Assembly: GCA_040235505.1 (NCBI GenBank)
Contig: JBECKW010000082.1
Span: forward strand, 1 to 36,533
Direction: 5' to 3'
Length of the DNA: 36,533 nucleotides
DNA from: JBECKW01 sp040235505
Lineage (GTDB): Bacteria; Desulfobacterota; Desulfobacteria; Desulfobacterales; JAFDDL01
The position numbers and the translations under genes are program-made. Positions 24,490-31,872 of the stretch are shown piece after piece. Positions within the stretch are counted from its first letter, which is position 1, and every line of letters starts with the position of its first letter. Under the pieces are notes generated by a model that made no database searches, had not been told where the DNA came from, and worked only from the letters and a program-made list of their open reading frames with translations.

Positions 24490-24537
24490 TTTATCCTCCT
24501 GTTCATTTACTATTCATAAGGACCAACAATATTACGT

Positions 24538-25047
24538 TCACCATTTTTCCATGGGCAGACCAAATTTCTTCAGACAGGCGTCAACACCGGACAGGTCCGC
24601 CCCAAGGGCCTTTAAACCCGCCCTGGCGATGGGGCCATCCTCCCATGTGGCGCCGGAACTCCCGAACCCGCCAATAATTTTACCCTCCAGCACCACCGGG
24701 AAACCGCCCAGGAACGCGGTCCAGCCGCTGTGAAAATAGAGCGGCGCCAATTCTGGCGTACTGCCTTTGAAAAGGTCCCCCCAAAATAGAGATGGAATTT
24801 TTCCGAATGCCGCGGTTCTGGCCTTGTTTTGGGCGATTTCCAGACTTAATAAGGCCGCGTCATCCATTTTATGGAGAGCGACCAAATTTCCACCGGCATC
24901 GCAAACGGCAAGGGTCATTCGATGCCCCATTTCAACCGCTTTTTTTTTCGCGCCTTCAATAAGAACCAACGCCTTTTCGAGGTTCATCAGGTGGTAATCG
25001 TAAGGCAGGTGAGGAGGCCAAGTCCGTTCCCATTCTTTTTCGACCAT
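24538..25047 (-). CDS. GlcG/HbpS family protein
   Basis: A 169-residue protein of the GlcG/HbpS family (formerly DUF336), recognised by the core LAVCDAGGNLVALHKMDDA, the middle stretch AQNKARTAAF, and GGFPVVLEGKIIGGFGSSGAT near the end. Members bind heme or cobalamin-type ligands or accompany dehydratases and catabolic operons; a defined reaction is lacking for most. It is about 25 residues longer than the family core at the N-terminus (EWERTWPPHLPYDYH). No signal peptide is visible. AAGGAGG precedes the ATG. It is the first gene of the minus operon with the cyclase-family hydrolase, SDR and HAD, divergent from the thiolase gene. Confidence 0.85.
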   Translation of the reverse strand: MVEKEWERTWPPHLPYDYHLMNLEKALVLIEGAKKKAVEMGHRMTLAVCDAGGNLVALHKMDDAALLSLEIAQNKARTAAFGKIPSLFWGDLFKGSTPELAPLYFHSGWTAFLGGFPVVLEGKIIGGFGSSGATWEDGPIARAGLKALGADLSGVDACLKKFGLPMEKW

Positions 25048-25107
25048 TTTATTACCTCCTTAATTTCTCAAGTTTAGTAATTGCGAAAAATAGGCATAAT
25101 GTCAATT

Positions 25108-25127
25108 AAAATTTGCCCAAAAATTTT
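25108..25127. promoter_or_regulatory. Inverted repeat in the divergent promoter region
   Basis: AAAATTT (25108-25114) and AAATTTT (25121-25127) are exact inverted arms around GCCCAA. They lie between the GlcG-family and thiolase starts, next to a minus-strand TTGACA (25100-25105) that could be the -35 box of the GlcG operon. A possible operator; AT-rich arms keep confidence low. Confidence 0.3.
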
Positions 25128-25214
25128 TATATATGTCGCATAAACACTTATTTTGTCCTTTTTTGTTGACTAAAAGCGATCGTTCAGGTAAATTTTTACT
25201 TCGATCTAAGATGA

Positions 25215-25242
25215 TTACCACTGGTGAGCCAAACCTTATATA
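25215..25242 (+). promoter_or_regulatory. Possible promoter of the thiolase operon
   Basis: TTACCA (25215-25220), a 16-base spacer and TATATA (25237-25242) would start transcription about 40 bases upstream of the thiolase start. The small palindrome ACCACTGGT (25217-25225) overlaps the -35 box. An alternative is TTGACT near 25165 with TAAATT 17 bases further on. Confidence 0.3.
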
Positions 25243-25290
25243 TGATATTCGGCTACCCCTTATTAATCAATCCAAAATAAAGCGGAATCA

Positions 25291-26460
25291 ATGGGCAAAG
25301 TAGCGATTATCGGTGTCGGTCAAAGCAAATTCGTCCGAAGTTATCCCGGATCTCTTCGAGAGTTGGCTTTTGAAGGATTTAAGGAAGCAATCAAGGATGC
25401 TCGTATCACCGCCGGGGAGATTGATGCTTCGATCATTTGCTCGGCGCCGGAGTTCGACAAGCAGCGATCACCGGCAGCCGTTGTTGCCGAATATCTTGGA
25501 CTGAACCCCGGTCCCACCTTTTACGCGGAATCCCTATGCTCTTCCAGCAGTACCGGTTTAAAGTTGGCCTATGCCATGATCAACTCCGGCTTGCATTCCG
25601 TGGTTGCGGTCATCGGTCTTCAGAAATTGTCGGAAATTTCTTCGGCGGAAGTTCAGGAGAGAATGGGAAGAGGGGCCGATATTCAATGGGAAAGCCCCTT
25701 CGGTACGATGATGCCGGCATACTACGCCATGCATGCCCGTGCGCATATGCATAAGTACGGTACCCGACCGGAGGATCTGGCCGCGATTCGTGTCAAGGCG
25801 TCCACTTATGGCCAGCTCAATGACAGGGCCGTGTACCGTCGGGCTGTAACCCTGAATATGTTTGAGGATCCCGAAAATCGAATGTCCAATCCGGTGGCAG
25901 AACCGCTGAGGGTCGGTGATTGCTGTGCCAATGCCGACGGCACTTCGTGTGTCATTGTCGCCAGCGCCGAGAAGGCCAAATGCTTCTGCCCGAAACCTGT
26001 TTGGATTTTGGGCATCGGTTCGGCAAGCGCCAGCGTCAATATGACCGGGCGCGACGCATACACCAGCCTGCAGGTCTCCAGGCAGGCGGCGGCGCAGGCA
26101 TATGCCATGGCGGGTGTTCAGCCCGAACAGGTCGATGTGGCCGAGGTGCATGACTGCTTTACGATTGCGGAGTTAATGGCCTATGAGGATCTGGGGTTTG
26201 CGAAGCCTGGAGAGGGCAGGGAATTACTTCTGAGCCGGGAAACCTATCAGCAGGGGCGCATCCCCGTCAATGTCGACGGCGGACTGCTTTCCAAGGGTCA
26301 TCCCATCGGTGCCACCGGCGGCTCCCAGCTGCGCACCATCGTTTTGCAGCTGCGCGGTGAAGCCGGCGACATGCAGGTGAACAATCCGGAAATCGGGCTG
26401 ACGCATAACATCGGCGGTGTGGGCATTTACGGCAATGTGACCATTTTGGGCATTCAGTGA
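25291..26460 (+). CDS. Thiolase / acetyl-CoA acetyltransferase-like protein (SCP-x/lipid-transfer type)
   Basis: A 389-residue thiolase-fold protein of the SCP-x/Ltp branch, catalysing thiolytic or retro-aldol cleavage of a beta-oxo or beta-hydroxyacyl-CoA. The nucleophile is probably C83 in ESLCSSSSTGL; the later active-site motifs are VHDCFT (His near 287) and GHPIGATGG (near 336), then GLTHNIGGVG at the C-terminus. This branch often needs a DUF35 zinc-ribbon partner, and one is encoded directly after it with overlapping or near-adjacent ends. The arrangement parallels the BbsB/BbsA benzoylsuccinyl-CoA thiolase pair and the Ltp2/ChsH2 steroid pair. Divergent from the HAD-SDR operon, it probably takes the 3-oxoacyl-CoA those genes make. 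The ribosome binding site is weak (AAAGCGGAA). Confidence 0.92.
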   Translation: MGKVAIIGVGQSKFVRSYPGSLRELAFEGFKEAIKDARITAGEIDASIICSAPEFDKQRSPAAVVAEYLGLNPGPTFYAESLCSSSSTGLKLAYAMINSGLHSVVAVIGLQKLSEISSAEVQERMGRGADIQWESPFGTMMPAYYAMHARAHMHKYGTRPEDLAAIRVKASTYGQLNDRAVYRRAVTLNMFEDPENRMSNPVAEPLRVGDCCANADGTSCVIVASAEKAKCFCPKPVWILGIGSASASVNMTGRDAYTSLQVSRQAAAQAYAMAGVQPEQVDVAEVHDCFTIAELMAYEDLGFAKPGEGRELLLSRETYQQGRIPVNVDGGLLSKGHPIGATGGSQLRTIVLQLRGEAGDMQVNNPEIGLTHNIGGVGIYGNVTILGIQ

Positions 26461-26474
26461 TCCGGAGAAATCAG

Positions 26475-26912
26475 GTGAACAAAAAAGATCAAGAGAAGGA
26501 TGTGCGCTTCAGCAAATTCGGCGCCATCAGCTTTACAGCCCAGACCAAAGTCAATGATTTTATCGACTATCTGGAAAACGGCAAGGTGGCGGCCACCCGG
26601 TGCAAAACTTGCGGGGCCATGTTCTTCCCTCCCAGGGCTGATTGCTGCTGCTGCCTTTCCAGCGATATGCACTGGCAGGAGATTGTCGGTCCCGGCAGGT
26701 TGATAACCTACAGCCGGCTTGAATTCGCTCCGGTCGGTTTTGAAGATTTCCTGCCCTATACCATCGCCCTTCTGGATTATGGCGAATTTCGTGTCTTCGG
26801 ACACGTTGACGGCACCCTGAGCCCTGACGAGCTCAGCATCGGCATGGCCATGAAAACTGTCGCCAGGCGCCTTCCCGGCGGCCAATTGACGTATGAGTTC
26901 AAAAAGATTTAG
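26475..26912 (+). CDS. DUF35 zinc-ribbon/OB-fold protein, thiolase partner
   Basis: A 145-residue protein with an N-terminal helix, a rubredoxin-like zinc ribbon (C43-x2-C46, C57-x2-C60 within CKTCGAMFFPPR and CCCC) and an OB-fold (VGPGRLITYSRLEF, PYTIALLDYGEFRVFGHV). DUF35 proteins assist SCP-x-type thiolases and ketosynthase-fold enzymes by binding acyl-CoA. The start is taken as GTG 26475 because GGAG lies seven bases upstream; a GTG at 26457 overlaps the thiolase stop and has no such signal. The 3' end overlaps the convergent etfA by four bases. Cotranscription with the thiolase points to one heteromeric enzyme, as in BbsAB. Confidence 0.9.
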   Translation: MNKKDQEKDVRFSKFGAISFTAQTKVNDFIDYLENGKVAATRCKTCGAMFFPPRADCCCCLSSDMHWQEIVGPGRLITYSRLEFAPVGFEDFLPYTIALLDYGEFRVFGHVDGTLSPDELSIGMAMKTVARRLPGGQLTYEFKKI

Positions 26913-27826
26913 AGCGCTTCGATTTTCCCGATGAGCACCGGAAGGAATTGCTTCAGGTCGGCAACAACCAGCACATCGGCAATCTCGCCGATGGGGGCAT
27001 CCTTGTCGGTATTAATCGCCACCACAAATTCGGATTTTTTCATCCCCGCAAGATGTTGGATCGCCCCGGAAATTCCGCAGGCAACATATAACTTGGGAGA
27101 GACCGTCTGTCCGGTCGTGCCGACCTGACGGGTATGTTCAGCCCAGTCGGCATCCACCACCGGTCGACTGGCTCCGTATTCGCCGTGCAGGGCCTTGGCC
27201 AGGCCGGCCACGAGCGCAATATTTTCCGGTTTGCCGATGCCGCGCCCGGCGCTGACGATGACGGACGCCTTGCTCAGGTCAACTCCGCCCTTCTCGGCAT
27301 ATTCATAGCCTGTAAATTCGATCTTGCCGGTTGCGTTTGTACCGATCTTCTCAACCGTCGGCGTCCCCGCCGGTTCGCCAGTCGGACTGAATGCTCCGGC
27401 CTGAAGGGTCAAAACGGTTATTTCGGTCGCCGCAGAGACCTTCCTCTGTAATTTCGAGTTGCAGACCGGTACCACGGGAAGTCCATCGATGACATCCACC
27501 ACCTCGGATATCTGGGCTGCCTGCAAGGCATGCGCCACCCTCGGGGCAAGATCCCAGCCGTATGAAGAGTGGGAGAAAATCACCATATCCGGTTTCACCT
27601 TCTCGATCGAATCCAGCAGCAGGCGCTTATGAACATCCGGGTTGTATTCGCCGCAGGTCGCTACGTCGGCCAGATATAGCGTTCCAGCAAACTTCGGCAA
27701 CTCGGCTTCATCGCCGACGAGAAAAACAACGCTCTCGGCGTCGATCCTTTTGGCGAAGGCCATCAGCTCATATATTCCGCTTTGCAGCTTTCCTTCTCTA
27801 TGTTCAGCAACAAGTAATGTCTTCAT
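26909..27826 (-). CDS. etfA: Electron transfer flavoprotein alpha subunit (second set)
   Basis: A 305-residue EtfA with the complete family signature: LSKASVIVSAGRGIGKPEN, YGASRPVVDADW, RQVGTTGQTVSPKLYVACGISGAIQHLAGM and INTDKDAPI. It is more canonical than the first EtfA of the window. AAGGAG lies six bases before the ATG and the partner etfB ends ten bases upstream, a normal etfBA order. It is the last gene of the minus operon that also encodes the acyl-CoA dehydrogenase and the Gcd-type carboxyltransferase, so it most likely takes electrons from that dehydrogenase. It is convergent with, and overlaps by four bases, the DUF35 gene. Confidence 0.96.
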   Translation of the reverse strand: MKTLLVAEHREGKLQSGIYELMAFAKRIDAESVVFLVGDEAELPKFAGTLYLADVATCGEYNPDVHKRLLLDSIEKVKPDMVIFSHSSYGWDLAPRVAHALQAAQISEVVDVIDGLPVVPVCNSKLQRKVSAATEITVLTLQAGAFSPTGEPAGTPTVEKIGTNATGKIEFTGYEYAEKGGVDLSKASVIVSAGRGIGKPENIALVAGLAKALHGEYGASRPVVDADWAEHTRQVGTTGQTVSPKLYVACGISGAIQHLAGMKKSEFVVAINTDKDAPIGEIADVLVVADLKQFLPVLIGKIEAL

Positions 27827-27836
27827 CGTTTACTCC

Positions 27837-28607
27837 TTAAGCCAGTGCTGCGGTTTTCTCTTTAAGAACCGCGATCAATCTATCCGCCAATTCGTTAAGA
27901 TCCCCTTCCAAAACGAGGCCACCGCCTTTCTTTTCCCGGAAATAGAGTGCCGCCGTCGCCTGGCGGGCCGAAACATGCAGCCAATCCGCCACGGGCAACG
28001 TGATAAGTTCCTTCTTCTTGGCCTTCATGATATTGGGAAGGGTTGGATAACGCGGCGTGTTGAGCCCCAGCTGGCAGGTCACAAGGGCGGGGAGGGGCAA
28101 TTTCACCACCGCCTTCGCGCCCCCTTCGATCTCCCGTTTCGCGGTTATCGTGCCGTTTTCAAATGCAAAGCCGACAAGGGTCGTCACGCAGGACAGGCCA
28201 AGGATTTCGGCGACAAGGACGCCGACCTGCGCACTGCCCCTGTCCTGCGATTGCATGCCGGTGAAGATGATGTCATAGGATTTGTCTCTGGCATGCTCGG
28301 CGATAATTGAGGCAATGGCGAAGGGATCCCTTTTAAAGCTTTCATCGTCCGCCACATGGATACCCCGGTCGCAGCCCATGGCCAGCGCCTTCTTCATCGT
28401 TTCCTTCACCCGTTCGGGACCGATGCAGAGCACGGTCAAATCTCCACCCGTCTGCTCTTTTAACTGTATGGCCTGCTCGACCGAATATTCATCATATTCG
28501 TTCATCCGCCAGGCCAGATCGGCACCGTCATACCAGTTTGCTTCGCCATTGATCTTGAATTTCGATTCCATATCGGGAACCTGTTTGATACATACGAGAA
28601 TATTCAT
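27837..28607 (-). CDS. etfB: Electron transfer flavoprotein beta subunit (second set)
   Basis: A 256-residue EtfB of ordinary length. It has VCIKQVPDMESKF at the N-terminus, MNEYDEYSVEQAI, the nucleotide-binding CIGPERVKETMKKALAMG, MQSQDRGSAQVGVLVAE and LPLPALVTCQLGLNTPRYPTL, all typical. The NEYDEY segment is the version found in ETFs of syntrophic and sulfate-reducing fatty-acid oxidisers, and there is no sign of the electron-bifurcating variant. AAGGGAAG precedes the ATG. It lies 108 bases downstream of the Gcd-type gene, with no clear promoter or terminator in the gap, and is followed at ten bases by etfA. Confidence 0.96.
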   Translation of the reverse strand: MNILVCIKQVPDMESKFKINGEANWYDGADLAWRMNEYDEYSVEQAIQLKEQTGGDLTVLCIGPERVKETMKKALAMGCDRGIHVADDESFKRDPFAIASIIAEHARDKSYDIIFTGMQSQDRGSAQVGVLVAEILGLSCVTTLVGFAFENGTITAKREIEGGAKAVVKLPLPALVTCQLGLNTPRYPTLPNIMKAKKKELITLPVADWLHVSARQATAALYFREKKGGGLVLEGDLNELADRLIAVLKEKTAALA

Positions 28608-28715
28608 TTTTCTTCCCTTGTTGTGTTAGATGAGCCTCAAAGCGTACATCGGTACAAGCGTTGTCCACCCATGCCCTACATTCCAATATATTTCACGGCT
28701 TGCTTCCACTTCCTT

Positions 28716-30473
28716 TTATCCCTTGATAATTCGAGGCAGAAGCATTTGATGGACAGGCGTGATAGAACGTGGATTCTGATAATTCGAACCGACAAAGGCC
28801 TGAATGTACTTACGCAGGTGGGGCAAAAAGACGATTTCATCGACAAAGCCGTTCATGGCGCAATACGCAGGCCGTGATTTTTCCGCATAATCCTTGATCA
28901 TCTGGTTCATCTTCTCGAGCACCGGATCAAGAGCGTTGCCGGCGGCTTCCTCCTTAACCAGCCGCCGGGCATAGGAGGCGGCGGCGGCAGTCTCGCCATA
29001 CATGACATAGATCTCGGTCAACGGAGTGCCAAGGGTAAAGGCATTGTTGTTGTTGGCCTGGGGCCCGCACATGATGTAGTGGGCCGCAGCGGAACCTTTG
29101 CGCAAAACAATACACATCATCGACAGATCTGTCTGCTCGATCGAATAAATCAGAGACTGTCCAAGAGACAGCAATTCGGCTTCCTCCGCCAAATCACCGA
29201 CATCAATTCCGGTCGTATCCTGCAACCAGATGATGGGAAGATTGTCCCTCCCGCAAAGCGTCACGAATTCGGCCTGCTTGATGAGACCCTCCCGATAATG
29301 CTTCCCGCCGACGGCACAATATATCCCGCCCGAGTATTTCGGATAATCCGGGAAAAGGCCCTGATTATTGCCGATAAAGGCCACAGGAAAACCATCGACC
29401 TTGGCAAGTCCCGTAAAGACTTCGAGACCATAGTCCGGTCGGTATTCCATGAACTCACTGTTATCGGTGAGACGGGCAAGAACCTGCTGGGCGTCATACT
29501 GGCGCTTCTGGTTGATGGGTATGATCCTGTTGAGATCCTCGTCGGGAAACTTCGGAGAGGCAGGTGCTGCGACCCGGAACATGGCCGGGTCATAGGCCGG
29601 CATCATGCGCATATATTCCTTGATGCCATCCAACACGCCATGTTCGGAATCATGGACTTCACGGAAATAGCCCGTCTTATCAAAATGCGTTTCGACGCGA
29701 CCGGGACTCTTTGATTTGAAGTTTTTCGTCGCCTCGATAAGTGATTTTGCCCCTTCTGCGTCGAAGTGACCTCTCGGGTTCATGCCGCCGACAATACCGG
29801 CTCCGCCGACGGCAATATTGGCATCCTTATGGGCCAGCAGAATTGTCGGACTGATTCCCTGGTAGCCGCCACCTGCCGGATTGGTACCGTAAATAGCGTT
29901 TAAGATGGGAATTCCCAGGTGATTGAGATCGGCATGACGAAAAAACGGCGTACCGCTCGACCGCCGTCCCGCATAGACAGCCTCTTGTTCCATCAGTTTG
30001 ACGCCGCTGCAATTTGTCAACCAGACCAGGGGGACATTCAGCCTTTTCGCCATATCGGTGACCATGAGGATATTTTCGGACTGACCCGATATCCATGCAC
30101 CCGCCATGATCTTGTTGTCGAAACCGATGATAACTGCCCATTTGCCGGAAATTTTGCCGATACCGTTGACAACCCCGGTGCATCCTTCCTCGTTGTTTCG
30201 AGGGTTATAAAGGGTATGGAGGGGGCACCACGTTCCGGCATCAACCAGATAGGCAAGACGGTCATAAATAGTCGTTGAGCCGCGATCATGAATTTTCTTG
30301 GCAGGAATCCCCGCGTTTTCGACGCGTTCGACCTCTCTGGCAATGATCTGTTCCTGCTCCCTGACCAGATCCACATTTTCCTGGGTGCGCTGGCGTTCAC
30401 TTTCACTGAGAGCACTGCCGATCGCGGGCATATTTTCGAAATATGGACGTAATGGCGTTTGGTTGCGTGACAT
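28716..30473 (-). CDS. gcdA: Glutaconyl-CoA decarboxylase alpha-type carboxyltransferase
   Basis: A 585-residue carboxyltransferase closely matching the layout of GcdA of amino-acid fermenters (about 587). Shared landmarks are YFENMP at the start, LVDAGTWCPLHTLYNP, LTNCSGVKLMEQE, GTPFFRHADLNHLGIP, IYGTNPAGGGY, AVGGAGIVGGMNPRGH, LCGRDNLPIIWLQDTTGIDVGD, SLGQSLIYSI and the tail SITPVHQMLLPR. GcdA moves the carboxyl group of glutaconyl-CoA to biotin; a membrane subunit (GcdB) then releases CO2 and pumps Na+, with GcdC/D carrying biotin. None of the other subunits is in the window. The ATG is preceded by AAGGAAG. The upstream acyl-CoA dehydrogenase looks like a non-decarboxylating glutaryl-CoA dehydrogenase, whose product is the Gcd substrate. 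Other acyl-CoA carboxyltransferases are a less likely alternative. Confidence 0.88.
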   Translation of the reverse strand: MSRNQTPLRPYFENMPAIGSALSESERQRTQENVDLVREQEQIIAREVERVENAGIPAKKIHDRGSTTIYDRLAYLVDAGTWCPLHTLYNPRNNEEGCTGVVNGIGKISGKWAVIIGFDNKIMAGAWISGQSENILMVTDMAKRLNVPLVWLTNCSGVKLMEQEAVYAGRRSSGTPFFRHADLNHLGIPILNAIYGTNPAGGGYQGISPTILLAHKDANIAVGGAGIVGGMNPRGHFDAEGAKSLIEATKNFKSKSPGRVETHFDKTGYFREVHDSEHGVLDGIKEYMRMMPAYDPAMFRVAAPASPKFPDEDLNRIIPINQKRQYDAQQVLARLTDNSEFMEYRPDYGLEVFTGLAKVDGFPVAFIGNNQGLFPDYPKYSGGIYCAVGGKHYREGLIKQAEFVTLCGRDNLPIIWLQDTTGIDVGDLAEEAELLSLGQSLIYSIEQTDLSMMCIVLRKGSAAAHYIMCGPQANNNNAFTLGTPLTEIYVMYGETAAAASYARRLVKEEAAGNALDPVLEKMNQMIKDYAEKSRPAYCAMNGFVDEIVFLPHLRKYIQAFVGSNYQNPRSITPVHQMLLPRIIKG

Positions 30474-30517
30474 GCTGACTTCCTTTTCCAGCTACTGAAA
30501 ATATACTTTATTTTAAC

Positions 30518-30659
30518 GAGCCAATTTCAAAACGTCCCATTTCGGCCAATCTCTGCGTTGGTCGAAAATTTCAATCCTCGGAATACCAATGTATGCCTGC
30601 GGTTGAAATTTTCGATCCGCCTTGAGCTTGACCGAACTGAAACGTTTTGAAAATGGCTC
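30518..30659. repeat. 142-bp imperfect palindrome between gcdA and the acyl-CoA dehydrogenase
   Basis: Arms 30518-30577 and 30601-30659 are reverse complements at about 46 of 60 positions, around a 23-base centre. The best conserved blocks are TTTCAAAACGT near the outer ends and TCGAAAATTTCAA at the inner ends. The outer end coincides with the dehydrogenase stop codon. It would form a long hairpin in the mRNA between the two genes. The size and terminal symmetry resemble a small non-autonomous mobile element or a REP-like repeat; it carries no ORF. A second copy is not seen in the window. Confidence 0.7.
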
Positions 30660-31816
30660 TAACGGTTAACAGCATCGCCAAGGGCGATCCCGGCGATAAT
30701 GATCTTCTGGATGTTGCTGGTCCCCTCGACGACCCGAAGGGACTGCGCGTCACGCAGAAAACGTTCGGCCGGAAATTCGGTTGAAAAACCGAAGCTGCCA
30801 AAGATTTTCATGGTCTCGCCGGCAGCATGAACAGCGGCCTCGGAAGCAAAGAGTTTGGCCATGGAGGTTTGGTATTGGTTCGGCATTCCCTGGTCCTTCA
30901 ACCAGGCAGCCTGATACACAAGCAATTTGGCTGCCTCGTGCTCGGCAACCATATCGGCGATCTGCGACTGGATCATCTGGTAGCTGCCGATCTTCCTGCC
31001 GAACTGGGTTCGTTCATTGGCATAACCGATGGCAGCTTGGATGGCCCCGCCACCAATGCCAAGCGCTCCGGAGGCACAGCTGATTCGGGTATTATTGAGT
31101 TGCCACATGCAGATTTTAAACCCCTGGCCGACTTCGCCCAGAACCGAATCCTTCGGAATCCTCGCCTGGTTGAAGGCAATTTCACCGGTCGGGGAACAGT
31201 GCAGCCCGAGTTTGGTCTCGATTGCGGCTGTGGTGATACCTTCATTGTCTTTGAGATTTACGATAAAACAGGTCATTCCCTTGTATTTCAGGCTCTTGTC
31301 GGTATAGGCATAGACCAGGCCCCAATCGCCCACAGAAGCATTGGAGATCCACATCTTCTGGCCGTTCAGTTCCCAATGGTCGCCTCGATCCGTGGCCGTT
31401 GTTCCCATGCCGGCAACGTCTGAACCGGAGTTTGGTTCAGTAATGGCGAAAAAACCAAAAGACTCCGCTTTCACCCAGGCAGGGATGAAACGCTCTTTCT
31501 GCGCTTGGGTGCCGAATTTATTGACGGTCACCGCCGGACCGATATTCTGCATGTTGAGCGGCAGGCGCCAGGAACCGCTGACCGCAGCCAACTGTTCGCC
31601 CAACAGCACCGACTCGAAAAAACCGCAGCCGTTGCCGCCGTACTCTTCCGGAATTGCACAACCAAAAAAACCGAGATCCGCCATCTTCCTGACCAACTCA
31701 GGGCGAAATCTGTGATTCTTTTCATCTTCTTTCAGGGTTGGCAGAATTTCCTTTTGGGCAAAATCCTTGGCCATGTCCTGCATCATCTTCTGCTCATCGG
31801 TGAGTTTGAATTGCAT
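30659..31816 (-). CDS. Acyl-CoA dehydrogenase, probable non-decarboxylating glutaryl-CoA dehydrogenase
   Basis: A 385-residue FAD acyl-CoA dehydrogenase with FAITEPNSGSDVAGM, WISNA, the RTQFGRKIGSYQMIQ block and catalytic E364 in RVVEGTSNIQ. Two features point to glutaryl-CoA. Arg84 in SGSWRLPLNMQ sits where the glutaryl-CoA dehydrogenases have their carboxylate-binding Arg. The residue before the catalytic Glu is Val363 rather than Tyr; a Tyr-to-Val exchange at this site is the published hallmark separating the glutaconyl-CoA-forming enzyme of Desulfococcus multivorans from decarboxylating ones. The gene for the matching decarboxylase subunit follows. The ATG has AAGGAG six bases upstream. 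Electrons should go to the second EtfAB. Another dicarboxyl- or alicyclic acyl-CoA remains possible. Confidence 0.85.
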   Translation of the reverse strand: MQFKLTDEQKMMQDMAKDFAQKEILPTLKEDEKNHRFRPELVRKMADLGFFGCAIPEEYGGNGCGFFESVLLGEQLAAVSGSWRLPLNMQNIGPAVTVNKFGTQAQKERFIPAWVKAESFGFFAITEPNSGSDVAGMGTTATDRGDHWELNGQKMWISNASVGDWGLVYAYTDKSLKYKGMTCFIVNLKDNEGITTAAIETKLGLHCSPTGEIAFNQARIPKDSVLGEVGQGFKICMWQLNNTRISCASGALGIGGGAIQAAIGYANERTQFGRKIGSYQMIQSQIADMVAEHEAAKLLVYQAAWLKDQGMPNQYQTSMAKLFASEAAVHAAGETMKIFGSFGFSTEFPAERFLRDAQSLRVVEGTSNIQKIIIAGIALGDAVNR

Positions 31817-31872
31817 TGTCTTCTCCTTGTTAAAACAGGCAAAGAATTGAAATTTCCTTGTCGAACTCCCAA

